Source: Pseudanabaena sp. Salubria-1 (GTDB lineage Bacteria > Cyanobacteriota > Cyanobacteriia > Pseudanabaenales > Pseudanabaenaceae). Taken from it: 64,000 nt of DNA. The translations under genes and the position numbers were made by a program. Under the pieces are notes generated by a model. It was not told the DNA's origin and did not search any database. It saw only the letters and a program-made list of their open reading frames with translations. The first letter of the stretch is position 1. Every line of letters starts with the position of its first letter. The stretch is taken from assembly GCA_023336205.1 (NCBI GenBank), contig JALQCR010000007.1, positions 124,001 to 188,000 on the forward strand, in the 5' to 3' direction. Shown here in pieces: positions 43,871-52,208 of the stretch.

Positions 43871-44530
43871 ATGGCAATTAGAGTCAACTTTTGTATATCT
43901 ATTGGTATGGCGATCGCTGCAAGTTTCTTCAGTGCGATCGCCTTAACTCCTGCGGCGCGATCTAACGATGCAGCCAATCAAAAATTAGGCACAGTAAGAA
44001 CATTACCTAGTCTACAAACAAGAGCACATCCACCATTACAGCCTGATACTTTACATTTGGGCATGTTAGAACCGCAGTTTTTTAAATATGCTCAGGACAA
44101 TAACTGGGCTGCGATCGCGACGATTCATCGCGATGAATATACGATGCACCAGCTGCAACCAGGTGGCGAGGGCTTGTATGCACTGCCCGATCGCAATCTG
44201 GTCTATGTCAGAGGTTTCACTGCAAATATTTATTTTGAAAGCGATCGCTTGGTGGGGATTAGATTGACCCCAGATAATCGCGATCGCGCTCTGACAGCAC
44301 CAGAGCTACTTATGCTTGTTCGAGCTTGGTTTCCTGATGATGTCCTAAGTGTGATCTATCAAGTCGCGCCATCTGATCCGCGCAAGAGTATAGTCGAAAC
44401 GCTAATTGGTACAATACCAAAAGCTTTTGAGCAGGATTTAGGAAAAGTTAGCTTGCCTTTTTGTCGAGTGATCGTTTTCCCTTCGCCTGTTCCTGTAAAC
44501 ACATTATCGACCTGTAACCTAAATATATAG
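43871..44530 (+). CDS. conserved-type hypothetical exported protein
   Basis: 219 residues, family not recognised. An N-terminal segment 'FCISIGMAIAASFFSAIALTPAARS' looks like a signal peptide. The remainder appears globular, including 'GLYALPDRNLVYVRGFTANIYFESDRLVGIRLTPDNRDRALTAPELLMLVRAWFPDD' and two cysteines near the C-terminus. The last codons fall inside the first unit of a 63-bp tandem repeat, so the present C-terminus may have been shaped by it. Precedes trpS on the same strand. Confidence 0.6.
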   Translation: MAIRVNFCISIGMAIAASFFSAIALTPAARSNDAANQKLGTVRTLPSLQTRAHPPLQPDTLHLGMLEPQFFKYAQDNNWAAIATIHRDEYTMHQLQPGGEGLYALPDRNLVYVRGFTANIYFESDRLVGIRLTPDNRDRALTAPELLMLVRAWFPDDVLSVIYQVAPSDPRKSIVETLIGTIPKAFEQDLGKVSLPFCRVIVFPSPVPVNTLSTCNLNI

Positions 44531-44690
44531 AATGAGCGCGAAGCGCTCATTCTATGGTGTTATACATTATCAACCTGTAATCTAAATTTATAGAGTGAGC
44601 GCTTTGCGCCCATTCTATGGTGTTATACATTATCAACCTGTAATCTAAATTTAAATATAAAGAGAATCGCAAAGCGCTATCTCTATGATC
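44501..44690. repeat. 63-bp tandem repeat, about three units, each with a hairpin
   Basis: Units start at 44501, 44564 and 44627 with 'acattatc(g/a)acctgtaa(c/t)ct'. Each contains a hairpin, but the apices differ: 'gcgcgaagcgc' in the first, 'gcgctttgcgc' in the second, 'cgcaaagcgc' in the third, which has diverged most. Confidence 0.85.
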
Positions 44691-44701
44691 TTAAAAATCC
44701 C

Positions 44702-45700
44702 ATGCAAAAACGAGTTCTATCTGGCGTACAACCGACTGGCAACCTACACATTGGCAATTATTTGGGGGCAATTCGCAACTGGGTAGAGACTCAGGCTGAT
44801 TACGAAAATTTCTTTTGTGTGGTTGATCTTCATGCGATCACGGTTCCCCATGATCCGAAGACTTTAGCTAGCAACACCCGCGACATTGCTGCCCTGTATA
44901 TTGCCTGTGGCATTGATCCCAGTATTTCCACCATTTTTGTACAGTCCCATGTTTCGGCACATGCTGAGTTAACTTGGCTGCTCAACTGCATCACACCGCT
45001 GAACTGGTTGGAGCGAATGATCCAATTTAAAGAAAAAGCGATCAAGCAAGGCGAAAATGTGGGCGTGGGGCTGCTGGACTATCCTGTGCTGATGGCAGCA
45101 GATATTTTGCTGTATCAAGCCGATTTAGTCCCTGTTGGGGAAGATCAGAAGCAGCATTTAGAACTTACACGAGATATTGCGGGAAGATTTAATGATCAGT
45201 TCGCGCCAGTGTTGAAAGTGCCTAATCCCTTAATTCGTAAGGAAGGGGCACGGGTGATGAGTCTCACCGATGGCACAAAAAAAATGTCTAAGTCCGATCC
45301 TTCGGAAATGAGTCGGATTCATGTGCTAGACAAGCCTGATGAGATTACCAAGAAAATCAAGAAGTGTAAAACCGATGCAGTACGCGAGTTAGCTTTTGAT
45401 GATAGCGATCGCCCTGAAGCGAATAATCTACTAGGCTTATACGCGATTTTTGCAAATAAAACTAAGGAGCAAGTGCAAGCTGAGGCAGCGACATGGCGCG
45501 GTTGGGGTGATTTTAAGACTGTGTTGACTGATGCAGCGATCGCGCATCTCGATCCGATTCAAACTAAGTATGATGAAGTCGTAAAAGAATCTGGCTATCT
45601 CGATCTCGTATTAAAAGAAGGTCGAGAAAAAGCTGCGGAGACTGCGTTTAAGACTTTAAATGCTGTTAAAGATGCAATGGGGTATTTACCACCAATTTAA
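44702..45700 (+). CDS. trpS: tryptophanyl-tRNA synthetase
   Basis: 332 residues. Class I motifs are 'PTGNLHIGNYLGAIRNW' (HIGH) and 'KKMSKSDPSE' (KMSKS); 'LLDYPVLMAADILLYQADLVPVGEDQKQHLELTRDIA' is the conserved tryptophan- and tRNA-binding region. Length and sequence are typical of the bacterial enzyme. The 5' region is the 63-bp tandem repeat, so its promoter or leader lies within or before repeats. Confidence 0.96.
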   Translation: MQKRVLSGVQPTGNLHIGNYLGAIRNWVETQADYENFFCVVDLHAITVPHDPKTLASNTRDIAALYIACGIDPSISTIFVQSHVSAHAELTWLLNCITPLNWLERMIQFKEKAIKQGENVGVGLLDYPVLMAADILLYQADLVPVGEDQKQHLELTRDIAGRFNDQFAPVLKVPNPLIRKEGARVMSLTDGTKKMSKSDPSEMSRIHVLDKPDEITKKIKKCKTDAVRELAFDDSDRPEANNLLGLYAIFANKTKEQVQAEAATWRGWGDFKTVLTDAAIAHLDPIQTKYDEVVKESGYLDLVLKEGREKAAETAFKTLNAVKDAMGYLPPI

Positions 45701-45957
45701 ATTATAGATATTGCTATAGATTGAAATGTAACGAGAAAACTTACCCTTCAATTTTAGGGCTTGCCAGTAGCCGAAAGCATAGACTGTTGGCGATTAGTAA
45801 ACCCTAGCAATTTTTTTTTAATTATTCAGAGTAGCAATTGCTAGCTTCTCAAAAGATATCTGTACGCTTTTCAAAAATTAAGATGTATTGAGGGAACTTG
45901 TCACTCAATATGCCTTGAAGTAACCTGTAGAAGTCCTATCGCTCAGAAAGAATTTGT

Positions 45958-46341
45958 ATGCAGAATGCAATTAACTGGTTTGAGATCCCTGCGACTGACT
46001 TTGATCGTGCAGTCGCCTTTTACAGCGCCGTGCTGGCAGTGGATATCCAAAAGGCAGAATTTATGGGAGAGCCACAGGCTTTCTTTCCTATGGATCGAGA
46101 AAGTGTTGGTGGCGCGATCGTCAAAAGCGATCGATTAACTCCTTCAGCGACAGGTACTTTGATCTACCTAAATCTGGGTACTGTTGAGAACCTAGAGCAA
46201 GCACTCGAACGGGTAGAATCCAATGGCGGCAAGGTTTGTATGCCAAAAACCGATATTGGTGACCCAGGTTTTATCGGACTGATTCTCGATACAGAAGGGA
46301 ATTCCATTGGGTTTCATGCACTGAAGCCCAATGAATTATAA
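45958..46341 (+). CDS. VOC (glyoxalase/bleomycin-resistance-like) family protein
   Basis: 127 residues with the paired beta-alpha-beta-beta-beta pattern: 'AINWFEIPATDFDRAVAFYSAVLAVDI' and 'GTLIYLNLGTVENLEQALERVESNGGKVCMPKTDIGDPGFIGLILDTEGNSIGFHA'. Metal-ligand positions (His in typical VOC enzymes) are not all evident, and substrate cannot be assigned. The 258 bases upstream hold no other gene; a run of nine T at about 45811 was noted. Confidence 0.8.
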   Translation: MQNAINWFEIPATDFDRAVAFYSAVLAVDIQKAEFMGEPQAFFPMDRESVGGAIVKSDRLTPSATGTLIYLNLGTVENLEQALERVESNGGKVCMPKTDIGDPGFIGLILDTEGNSIGFHALKPNEL

Positions 46342-46372
46342 AAAAAGGCGGTGCTTCGCACCGCTTTTTTTT
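46341..46372. terminator. hairpin between convergent VOC and trmB genes, apex GC-TTC-GC
   Basis: A 14-bp stem with one mismatch, A-run on one side and T-run on the other, suited to terminate both genes. Confidence 0.85.
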
Positions 46373-46384
46373 ATGAGAAACAGT

Positions 46385-47095
46385 CTATTTTCGTTTGAAA
46401 TAAGCGCGATAAACTGGTAGACCTTGAGAGATGACTGAACTTTCGCGCTCGGTGGGAATATGCTCAGGGAAAATCGAACTATCGGCAAAATTTCCAGCCC
46501 CAGCGAGATTAATAAAATTATCATTGGCATCGAAATGTTGGCGCATATTTTCAGCTACTTCCAACACATCGGACTGCAAAAATACATCAGCATTAGGTAC
46601 AAGTAACTCCGCTAAAGTTGTCACTAATTCAGGTTGAACAGCGCGGCGTTTTTGTTGGCGGCGTTTAAACCAAGGATCGGGAAATTGGACTGTGACTTCA
46701 TGCAATGAATCTTTAGTTAATAGTCCCGCCAGCGACACATTGGCATTGCAAAAAATGTAATGTAGATTTTTTAAGCCTAGTTCGTCGCGCACTTCATTAC
46801 AGCGATCAACTAGTGGCTCCCGAATTTCTAAACCCAAAAAATTCCAATCGGGCTTGAGTTGCGCCATTTGCAAAATATAACGTCCCCTTGCCGAGCCAAT
46901 ATCCAGACTTAACGGCTTTGACCAATCAACATAAATCTCAGTCCAGACTGGTGGTGCGATCGCAACGCTGTATTTTTTGGCTAATGGGTTAACGTGTTCA
47001 CGTACACGCGCCCGACGCGACACATTTTCATTGCTAATGTTGACAATGATTTCGGTTGCGGATGGATTGGGTTGGGGTGTAGAGGAGTTTTGCAT
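46385..47095 (-). CDS. trmB: tRNA (guanine-N7-)-methyltransferase
   Basis: 236 residues. The SAM site is 'LSLDIGSARGRYILQMA', and 'FPDPWFKRRQQKRRAVQPELV' is the TrmB signature. It methylates G46 of tRNAs. The C-terminal 'TERESSVISQGLPVYRAYFKR' is also conserved (TxxE motif). The N-terminal about 30 residues are a polar extension common in cyanobacterial homologues. Confidence 0.95.
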   Translation of the reverse strand: MQNSSTPQPNPSATEIIVNISNENVSRRARVREHVNPLAKKYSVAIAPPVWTEIYVDWSKPLSLDIGSARGRYILQMAQLKPDWNFLGLEIREPLVDRCNEVRDELGLKNLHYIFCNANVSLAGLLTKDSLHEVTVQFPDPWFKRRQQKRRAVQPELVTTLAELLVPNADVFLQSDVLEVAENMRQHFDANDNFINLAGAGNFADSSIFPEHIPTERESSVISQGLPVYRAYFKRK

Positions 47096-47261
47096 AGTAT
47101 TTAAGAATACCTCAGATGGAAACTGTGGTGCTTTGCGCTTCAGCTTCTATCTGGTCAAAGCAAACGATAAAAAACGACTTTTGGTTTTTGGTAAACACTT
47201 TTGATCCCTGCTCTGCGCTATATCTGGATACAGCTAAAAATTTACCAATTGATTGATCGCT

Positions 47262-48284
47262 ATGCCTGTCGCGGATAGGAATCTAGAGCATGTCTCCAGT
47301 ATGTCAGATTACCTTTTTCCCATCACCTATTCCACCCTTGCACCTCAAGCATTGGTGGATCGCGTGCTGTGCCGCTATGGCATTGGTGAAATTACCAGTT
47401 GTGTATTCTGGATGCGGGGATTGAGCGACATCTATCTAGTAGAAGCAGGCGATCGCCGTTATGTCCTGAGGGTTTCCCACGCTCATTGGCGCTCTAAAGC
47501 AGAAATCGAATTTGAATTAGAATTATTAGCTTTTTTGCACAAAAATTATATTCCTGTCGCATATCCCCTCACAACTAATGATGGACGACTAGCGATTGAA
47601 ATTCCAGCGCTTGAAGGTAAACGCTATGCTGCTTTATTCACTTATGCCGCAGGTAAAGTTGCTGTGGGAGATCTGAATAAAGCACAAGCGCAAAAATTAG
47701 GAGAGACCTTAGCAAGGCTCCATGGCACTGCCCAAAACTTTAACTGTCATATCGATCGCCCTCATTTGACGATCAACTATTTACTAGATGACTCACTTCA
47801 CGATCTTTCACCATTTTTGCTGGGATCTGCACGTTCATATATGACCGATGCGATTGCCCATATCAAAGAGCAAATCCATCATTTACCCAAAGAATTTCCT
47901 GTTTGGAGCATCTGTTGGGGTGATCCGCACAGTGGTAATGTGCATTTTACAGAAACCAACGAGATCACCCTATTTGATTTTGATCAATGCGGTTATGGCT
48001 GGCGAGCATTTGACATTGCCAAGTTTTTGCAAGTAACTTTGCAAGCGGGCATCAGTCCTAGTGTGCGCAAAGCTTTTTTGCAAGGCTACCAGTCATCGCA
48101 GCCCCTTGAAGACATTGAGCTGAAATGTATGAAACCCTTAATCCAAGCCGCACAGATCTGGTCATGGGCGATCAGTGTCAAATCTGCGATCGTGCACAAT
48201 CACAGCAAACTCGATGCTAGTTACTTCCACCAACGTCTTGAGCATTTTAAGATGTTGCGATCGCCTGACTGGAAACCTTTTTAA
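47262..48284 (+). CDS. APH-family phosphotransferase
   Basis: 340 residues from ATG 47262, preferred to an in-frame TTG nine bases upstream. It has an aminoglycoside-phosphotransferase/homoserine-kinase-like fold: 'YLVEAGDRRYVLRVSH' (nucleotide-binding Lys/Arg strand), 'GETLARLHG', the catalytic Brenner motif 'SICWGDPHSGNVHF' and metal-binding 'TLFDFDQCGYGWRAFDIAKFL'. It phosphorylates a small molecule or protein hydroxyl group; the substrate is not deducible. It stands alone. Confidence 0.82.
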   Translation: MPVADRNLEHVSSMSDYLFPITYSTLAPQALVDRVLCRYGIGEITSCVFWMRGLSDIYLVEAGDRRYVLRVSHAHWRSKAEIEFELELLAFLHKNYIPVAYPLTTNDGRLAIEIPALEGKRYAALFTYAAGKVAVGDLNKAQAQKLGETLARLHGTAQNFNCHIDRPHLTINYLLDDSLHDLSPFLLGSARSYMTDAIAHIKEQIHHLPKEFPVWSICWGDPHSGNVHFTETNEITLFDFDQCGYGWRAFDIAKFLQVTLQAGISPSVRKAFLQGYQSSQPLEDIELKCMKPLIQAAQIWSWAISVKSAIVHNHSKLDASYFHQRLEHFKMLRSPDWKPF

Positions 48285-48315
48285 TTTATAGCAAGGCTCA
48301 AATTACAACGCTTTG

Positions 48316-48376
48316 TGCACAAAAACAAAAGAGAATGACGGCGCAAAGCGCCGTCATTCTCTTTTGTTTTTGTGCA
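48316..48376 (+). terminator. 29-bp perfect hairpin after phosphotransferase gene, apex GC-AAA-GC
   Basis: Arms 48316-48344 and 48348-48376; begins 32 bases after the stop codon. Confidence 0.88.
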
Positions 48377-48460
48377 GGAACAGTTAACAAGGCTGACTAT
48401 AATTGAGATTTAATAGTTATTAACAAAAGAAAAACTATCTTAAACTATTCTCAGTAAATC

Positions 48461-48952
48461 ATGAAATATTGGCGATTTATCACTGGCATCATCCTAGCGA
48501 CAATCTTATTTTTAAACCCATTGCCAGTACATGCCGCTAGCTCCTCTAGTGTCACTGGTTCAATCCTCAATAAAGCAGAAGGTGAAGATTTCTCTGGAAA
48601 AAACTTAATTCGGGCTGAGTTTACTAGCGTTACCTTAAAGAATGCAAATTTTACAAATGCTGATTTACGAGGAGCACTTTTCAATGGCGTTTTATTAGAT
48701 GGAGCCAATCTACATGGAAGCGACTTTAGCTCGGGAATAGCCTATGTCACGAGATTTAAGAATGTTGATTTGAGTGACGCAATCTTAGCCGATACAAACA
48801 TGCTGCGATCGACATTTGATAATGTTGATGTCACAGGTGCTGATTTCAGCAATGCGCTGCTAGATGTTCAACAATTAAAGAAGCTTTGTATTAATGCATC
48901 TGGGACTAACTCGAAAACAGGTGTTGATACTCGCGAATCTCTAGGCTGTTAA
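48461..48952 (+). CDS. exported pentapeptide-repeat protein
   Basis: 163 residues. A signal peptide ends at 'LPVHAA'. About 14 pentapeptide units follow (A(D/N)LxG type: 'LKNANFTNADLRGALFNGVLLDGANLHGSDFSSG', 'VDLSDAILADTNMLRSTFDNVDVTGADFSNALLD'), which form a right-handed quadrilateral beta-helix. The C-terminus ('KKLCINASGTNSKTGVDTRESLGC') carries two Cys that may form a disulfide, as in thylakoid-lumen members of the family. Role unknown. It converges on kaiC. Confidence 0.88.
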   Translation: MKYWRFITGIILATILFLNPLPVHAASSSSVTGSILNKAEGEDFSGKNLIRAEFTSVTLKNANFTNADLRGALFNGVLLDGANLHGSDFSSGIAYVTRFKNVDLSDAILADTNMLRSTFDNVDVTGADFSNALLDVQQLKKLCINASGTNSKTGVDTRESLGC

Positions 48953-48953
48953 T

Positions 48954-48984
48954 AAAAAAAGGAGCGCATTGCGCTCCTTTTTTT
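48954..48984. terminator. 14-bp hairpin between convergent pentapeptide gene and kaiC, apex GC-ATT-GC
   Basis: Arms 48954-48967 and 48971-48984 with A7 and T7 flanks; bidirectional terminator for the kai operon and the opposing gene. Confidence 0.9.
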
Positions 48985-50555
48985 TACTCTAAAGGTTCAA
49001 CGGATACGCCTCGAATGATCCGCGACAGTTCCGATTTTTCATCCACCGATACTCGTGTTGGTGAACCACTCAAAATTCGCTCAAATCCTTGGAATGAATC
49101 CTTGATTTGTGCGCCTTCATCAGTAATCACATACTCACGAATACGGCTGTCATGGCGCGATCCCCGCATCTTGAATACATTGACTGCCCGCGACATTTGT
49201 CCACGAATTTCTACATATTGCAACAGAATAATCGTGTCTGTAATCGTCGAAATATGTGACTCAGTAATTGAATGCGAACCCATGAACTGATCGGTTGTAT
49301 TCGTAAATAAGCCCGTAATTTCTTCTTGCTTAACATAGCCAGTTAAACCAATCACGAATTGACGGAAGGTATTGTTGCTGACACCTCTAGCCAATGCTGA
49401 CAAGGAATCGATCGCAATACGAGATGGCTTGAATGTCTCGATTTCCGACTTAATTACCTGTAAATGATCTTCTAATCCTGAGGACTCAGGGTAAACACAA
49501 ATAATTTTTAGTAAGCCAGAACTTTCCCATTTATCAAAGTCGGTTCCCCAAGATGAAGCATTGCGAGTAAGCTGTTGGCGAGACTCCTCATAGGCAAACA
49601 AAATAGCCCGTTCGCCATTTTCGCAACCATTTTCAATAAACTTACTGACCATTAAGGTTTTACCAGTGCCAGTTGCCCCAGTGGTAAGAATGATCGAATC
49701 TTTAAAATAACCACCACCGCACATTTCGTCAAGTGTCGTGATACCTGAAGAGACTCTGGTATTAGATGACTTTTGCGTGAGGCGCATCGCTCCAAGAGGG
49801 AATATGTTAATACCTTTGCTGGTCATCGTAAATGGGAATTCGCCCTTCATGTGGGTTGTTCCCCTCAGCTTAAGGATCTCGGCAGTACGATGGCGGCGTT
49901 CCCCATCAAGGACATTTCTTAAAATAATTACATTATCGGAAACAAATTCTTCTACCCCAAACCTTGCTACAGGACCATACTCTAACTCGCGCTCAGTTGT
50001 CATGACAGTCGTTACGCCCAGAGACTTGAGACGAGCCACGATCCGAAATATTTCCCGACGGACTAAACCTAGAGAGTCATATTGTTGAAAGATCGCTGTC
50101 ATCGAATCAATGGAGATCCGTTTTGCTTTGTACTTGATAATTGCATATTGGATGCGTTCGATCAGGGCTGAAAGGTCAAAATCGCCTACTACTTCTTGAC
50201 CTTCAGGATCAGGAGAAGCATCAAGTATAAATAATCTCCCTTCATCGATCAGTTTTTGGAGATCCCAATTAAAACTATGGGCGTTTTTAATAATGTCAGA
50301 TGGTGACTCTTCAAAAGTAACAAATACACCATGCTCATCTAAGCCCGTAATGCCGTTATAGAGAAACTGCATTGACAAAAGGGTTTTTCCAGTGCCAGAT
50401 GTACCACTGACAAGAGTAGATCGTCCCTTTGGTAAGCCTCCGTGAGTAATGTCATCTAACCCCTCGATCATAGTACGTAACTTCTGTACGCCTAACTCTT
50501 GCCTCTTAGTATCGTTGCTATCATTTTTTTCAATTGATGGGCTAGTCATTGCCAA
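48984..50555 (-). CDS. kaiC: circadian clock ATPase KaiC
   Basis: 523 residues, full length, two RecA-like lobes. Walker A motifs are 'GTSGTGKT' (51-58) and 'GATGTGKT' (293-300), with catalytic Glu pairs in 'VTFEES' and 'FAYEES'. The two autophosphorylation residues are kept as Ser436-Thr437 in '[21 protein letters not shown]', equivalent to Ser431/Thr432 of the Synechococcus protein. KaiC is the hexameric core oscillator whose phosphorylation cycles daily. It is the last gene of kaiABC; its start overlaps kaiB by 14 bases (an internal ATG at 50549 is an alternative). Confidence 0.98.
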   Translation of the reverse strand: MAMTSPSIEKNDSNDTKRQELGVQKLRTMIEGLDDITHGGLPKGRSTLVSGTSGTGKTLLSMQFLYNGITGLDEHGVFVTFEESPSDIIKNAHSFNWDLQKLIDEGRLFILDASPDPEGQEVVGDFDLSALIERIQYAIIKYKAKRISIDSMTAIFQQYDSLGLVRREIFRIVARLKSLGVTTVMTTERELEYGPVARFGVEEFVSDNVIILRNVLDGERRHRTAEILKLRGTTHMKGEFPFTMTSKGINIFPLGAMRLTQKSSNTRVSSGITTLDEMCGGGYFKDSIILTTGATGTGKTLMVSKFIENGCENGERAILFAYEESRQQLTRNASSWGTDFDKWESSGLLKIICVYPESSGLEDHLQVIKSEIETFKPSRIAIDSLSALARGVSNNTFRQFVIGLTGYVKQEEITGLFTNTTDQFMGSHSITESHISTITDTIILLQYVEIRGQMSRAVNVFKMRGSRHDSRIREYVITDEGAQIKDSFQGFERILSGSPTRVSVDEKSELSRIIRGVSVEPLE

Positions 50556-50841
50556 TTAATTCCTCATATAGTAAGTCTAGTCCGATTAAGACTTTTTCAC
50601 GATCAGACAGATCGCCAATAATTTTTCTAACTGGCGGCGGTAAAACCTTCGCTAAAGTAGGAGTAGCAAGAATTTTATCTTCTTCAGCTAGTTGCGGATT
50701 TTTAAGCACATCAATGACTTTCAATGTATAAACTCCTTGAAATTCTTTCTCAAGGATATCGTTGAGCATTTTCAGTGCTCTCACCGAATTTGGCGTGTTG
50801 CCTGCGACGTAGAGTTTTAGGACGTAGGTTTTACGAATCAT
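50542..50841 (-). CDS. kaiB: circadian clock protein KaiB
   Basis: 99 residues from ATG 50841: '[95 protein letters not shown]'-type sequence, the highly conserved fold-switching KaiB. It binds phosphorylated KaiC and captures KaiA. The frame runs 38 codons further upstream but that extension has no family counterpart and was excluded. It overlaps the start of kaiC, so translation is coupled. It lies 218 bases after kaiA. Confidence 0.97.
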   Translation of the reverse strand: MIRKTYVLKLYVAGNTPNSVRALKMLNDILEKEFQGVYTLKVIDVLKNPQLAEEDKILATPTLAKVLPPPVRKIIGDLSDREKVLIGLDLLYEELIGND

Positions 50842-51059
50842 TTCATTAATCTTGGTTGCATCGACTATTTGTAATGTATCTCTTAAACTTCTAGAAAATA
50901 AATCTTTGCATTTAGGGATGCCATAGATGAGCATAAACAGTGTAGACAAAATCAAAATATATGTATATATGTGATTTCCAAGCTTTGAAATGGATTCGTC
51001 AGCACTATCTTTTACTTTAGCTTTATAAGTATTTAAGTAAAGGTATTTTGAAGATGATT

Positions 51060-51941
51060 TTAAGATCTTGGAATTGAGCGTCGATATAGCTCACATAGGT
51101 GAGCAATCATGTCAATTAGCGTAATTCGATAGTCTAGTAAAATTTCATCGTTTCGACCTTCTAGCCTCAATTGTTTAGCAAAGTCGTCCATCAGTTCCAT
51201 ATGAATTTCTAGAACTTGTGACACAGAGAGATCTGCAAAAAATGAGAGGTTAACAAATTCATCAATTTTTTGATTTAACCCTTCATTCTTTTCTAAGAAG
51301 TATTCTAAGATGATCGACCTATATATGTTTTTTAAGCGATCGAGATACTCTTTCCTATCTTCCTGAGATAGGTTGCGCAGAAATAATCGTGAATCGCGTT
51401 TGTAATACACCCCCAAATACCCCAATCTTTCATTGAGTTTATCAGCTAGCCTTTGTTGTTGCACACTTAAAGATTCAGAAGCATCACTGTCAGGAATATT
51501 GACATAGACTTGATGTCTAACTTGGGGCGAGATCTTAATAAAAGTGGCGATCGCCTGATCAATAATCGTTGGCAGCTCTTGAAGCTGGGCAAGATTAATA
51601 CTGATACTGGCTCGATAAAAATCTTTTGATTCGCTCTGTTCATAGGGAGTTTCGCTGTGTTCATAAAGATCCTCTAGAACTAGTATCGTAGGCATAAAAA
51701 TGTTTAACATTCCAAGATGATCGATGACAGCCTCGACATCTCGAATAACATTTTTAAATATAACTAGACAATCTTGGGCATTTTGCGTTTTTGTTAATAA
51801 ACTTACAAGTGCTTCTAATTCGCAAACAACTGTAATGGTGTATCGATCTTCTGGCAGAAACTTTGCAAGAGCAGCTTTTGTTTGGCTGACATTAGCTTCA
51901 TCCACCAAACAGCATACTTGTAGATTAGAAATAACAGGCAC
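51060..51941 (-). CDS. kaiA: circadian clock protein KaiA
   Basis: 293 residues, full-length type. The N-terminal part (1-135) is a receiver-like domain without a phospho-acceptor ('[21 protein letters not shown] ... [19 protein letters not shown]'). The C-terminal four-helix KaiC-activating domain is strongly conserved: '[25 protein letters not shown]', '[58 protein letters not shown]'. KaiA promotes KaiC autophosphorylation. It is the first gene of the operon. The presence of kaiA distinguishes this clock from KaiBC-only systems. Confidence 0.97.
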   Translation of the reverse strand: MPVISNLQVCCLVDEANVSQTKAALAKFLPEDRYTITVVCELEALVSLLTKTQNAQDCLVIFKNVIRDVEAVIDHLGMLNIFMPTILVLEDLYEHSETPYEQSESKDFYRASISINLAQLQELPTIIDQAIATFIKISPQVRHQVYVNIPDSDASESLSVQQQRLADKLNERLGYLGVYYKRDSRLFLRNLSQEDRKEYLDRLKNIYRSIILEYFLEKNEGLNQKIDEFVNLSFFADLSVSQVLEIHMELMDDFAKQLRLEGRNDEILLDYRITLIDMIAHLCELYRRSIPRS

Positions 51942-52101
51942 GGGCTATTGGCGATTAAAATGGCTGGATTTTATCTTAAGCTTTATTTTCGCACTTAAAT
52001 GGCGAAATCATGTGAAATTGATGATCATACTAAATATATAAATTTACAGACTGTTAGTGATACATGGCACTTACAGTGCTTTTCTTTAAGCAAAAAAGCT
52101 T

Positions 52102-52152
52102 CAATAAATTGGGTAAAATTGTTGTAGGACAACAATTTTACCCAATTTATTG
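52102..52152. repeat. 24-bp perfect hairpin in the divergent kaiA / kinase promoter region
   Basis: Arms 52102-52125 and 52129-52152, loop agg. It lacks the GC-N3-GC apex of the other hairpins and stands upstream of two genes instead of at a 3' end. Confidence 0.85.
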
Positions 52153-52208
52153 GCTAGGGTTTTAGCAAAAAGCACGGTACTAACTTCAACCCGTAGGCGT
52201 TTCAGCAT

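Noticed and set aside
45701..45957. Possible small RNA ending in nine T at about 45811
   Set aside because: No stable hairpin precedes the T-run and no known cyanobacterial RNA motif is visible.
48451..48708. 85-residue frame antisense to the pentapeptide-repeat gene
   Set aside because: The repeat pattern of the sense strand produces long open antisense frames; no independent support.
50842..50955. 38-residue N-terminal extension of KaiB
   Set aside because: KaiB proteins are about 100 residues and begin at the '[14 protein letters not shown]' segment.
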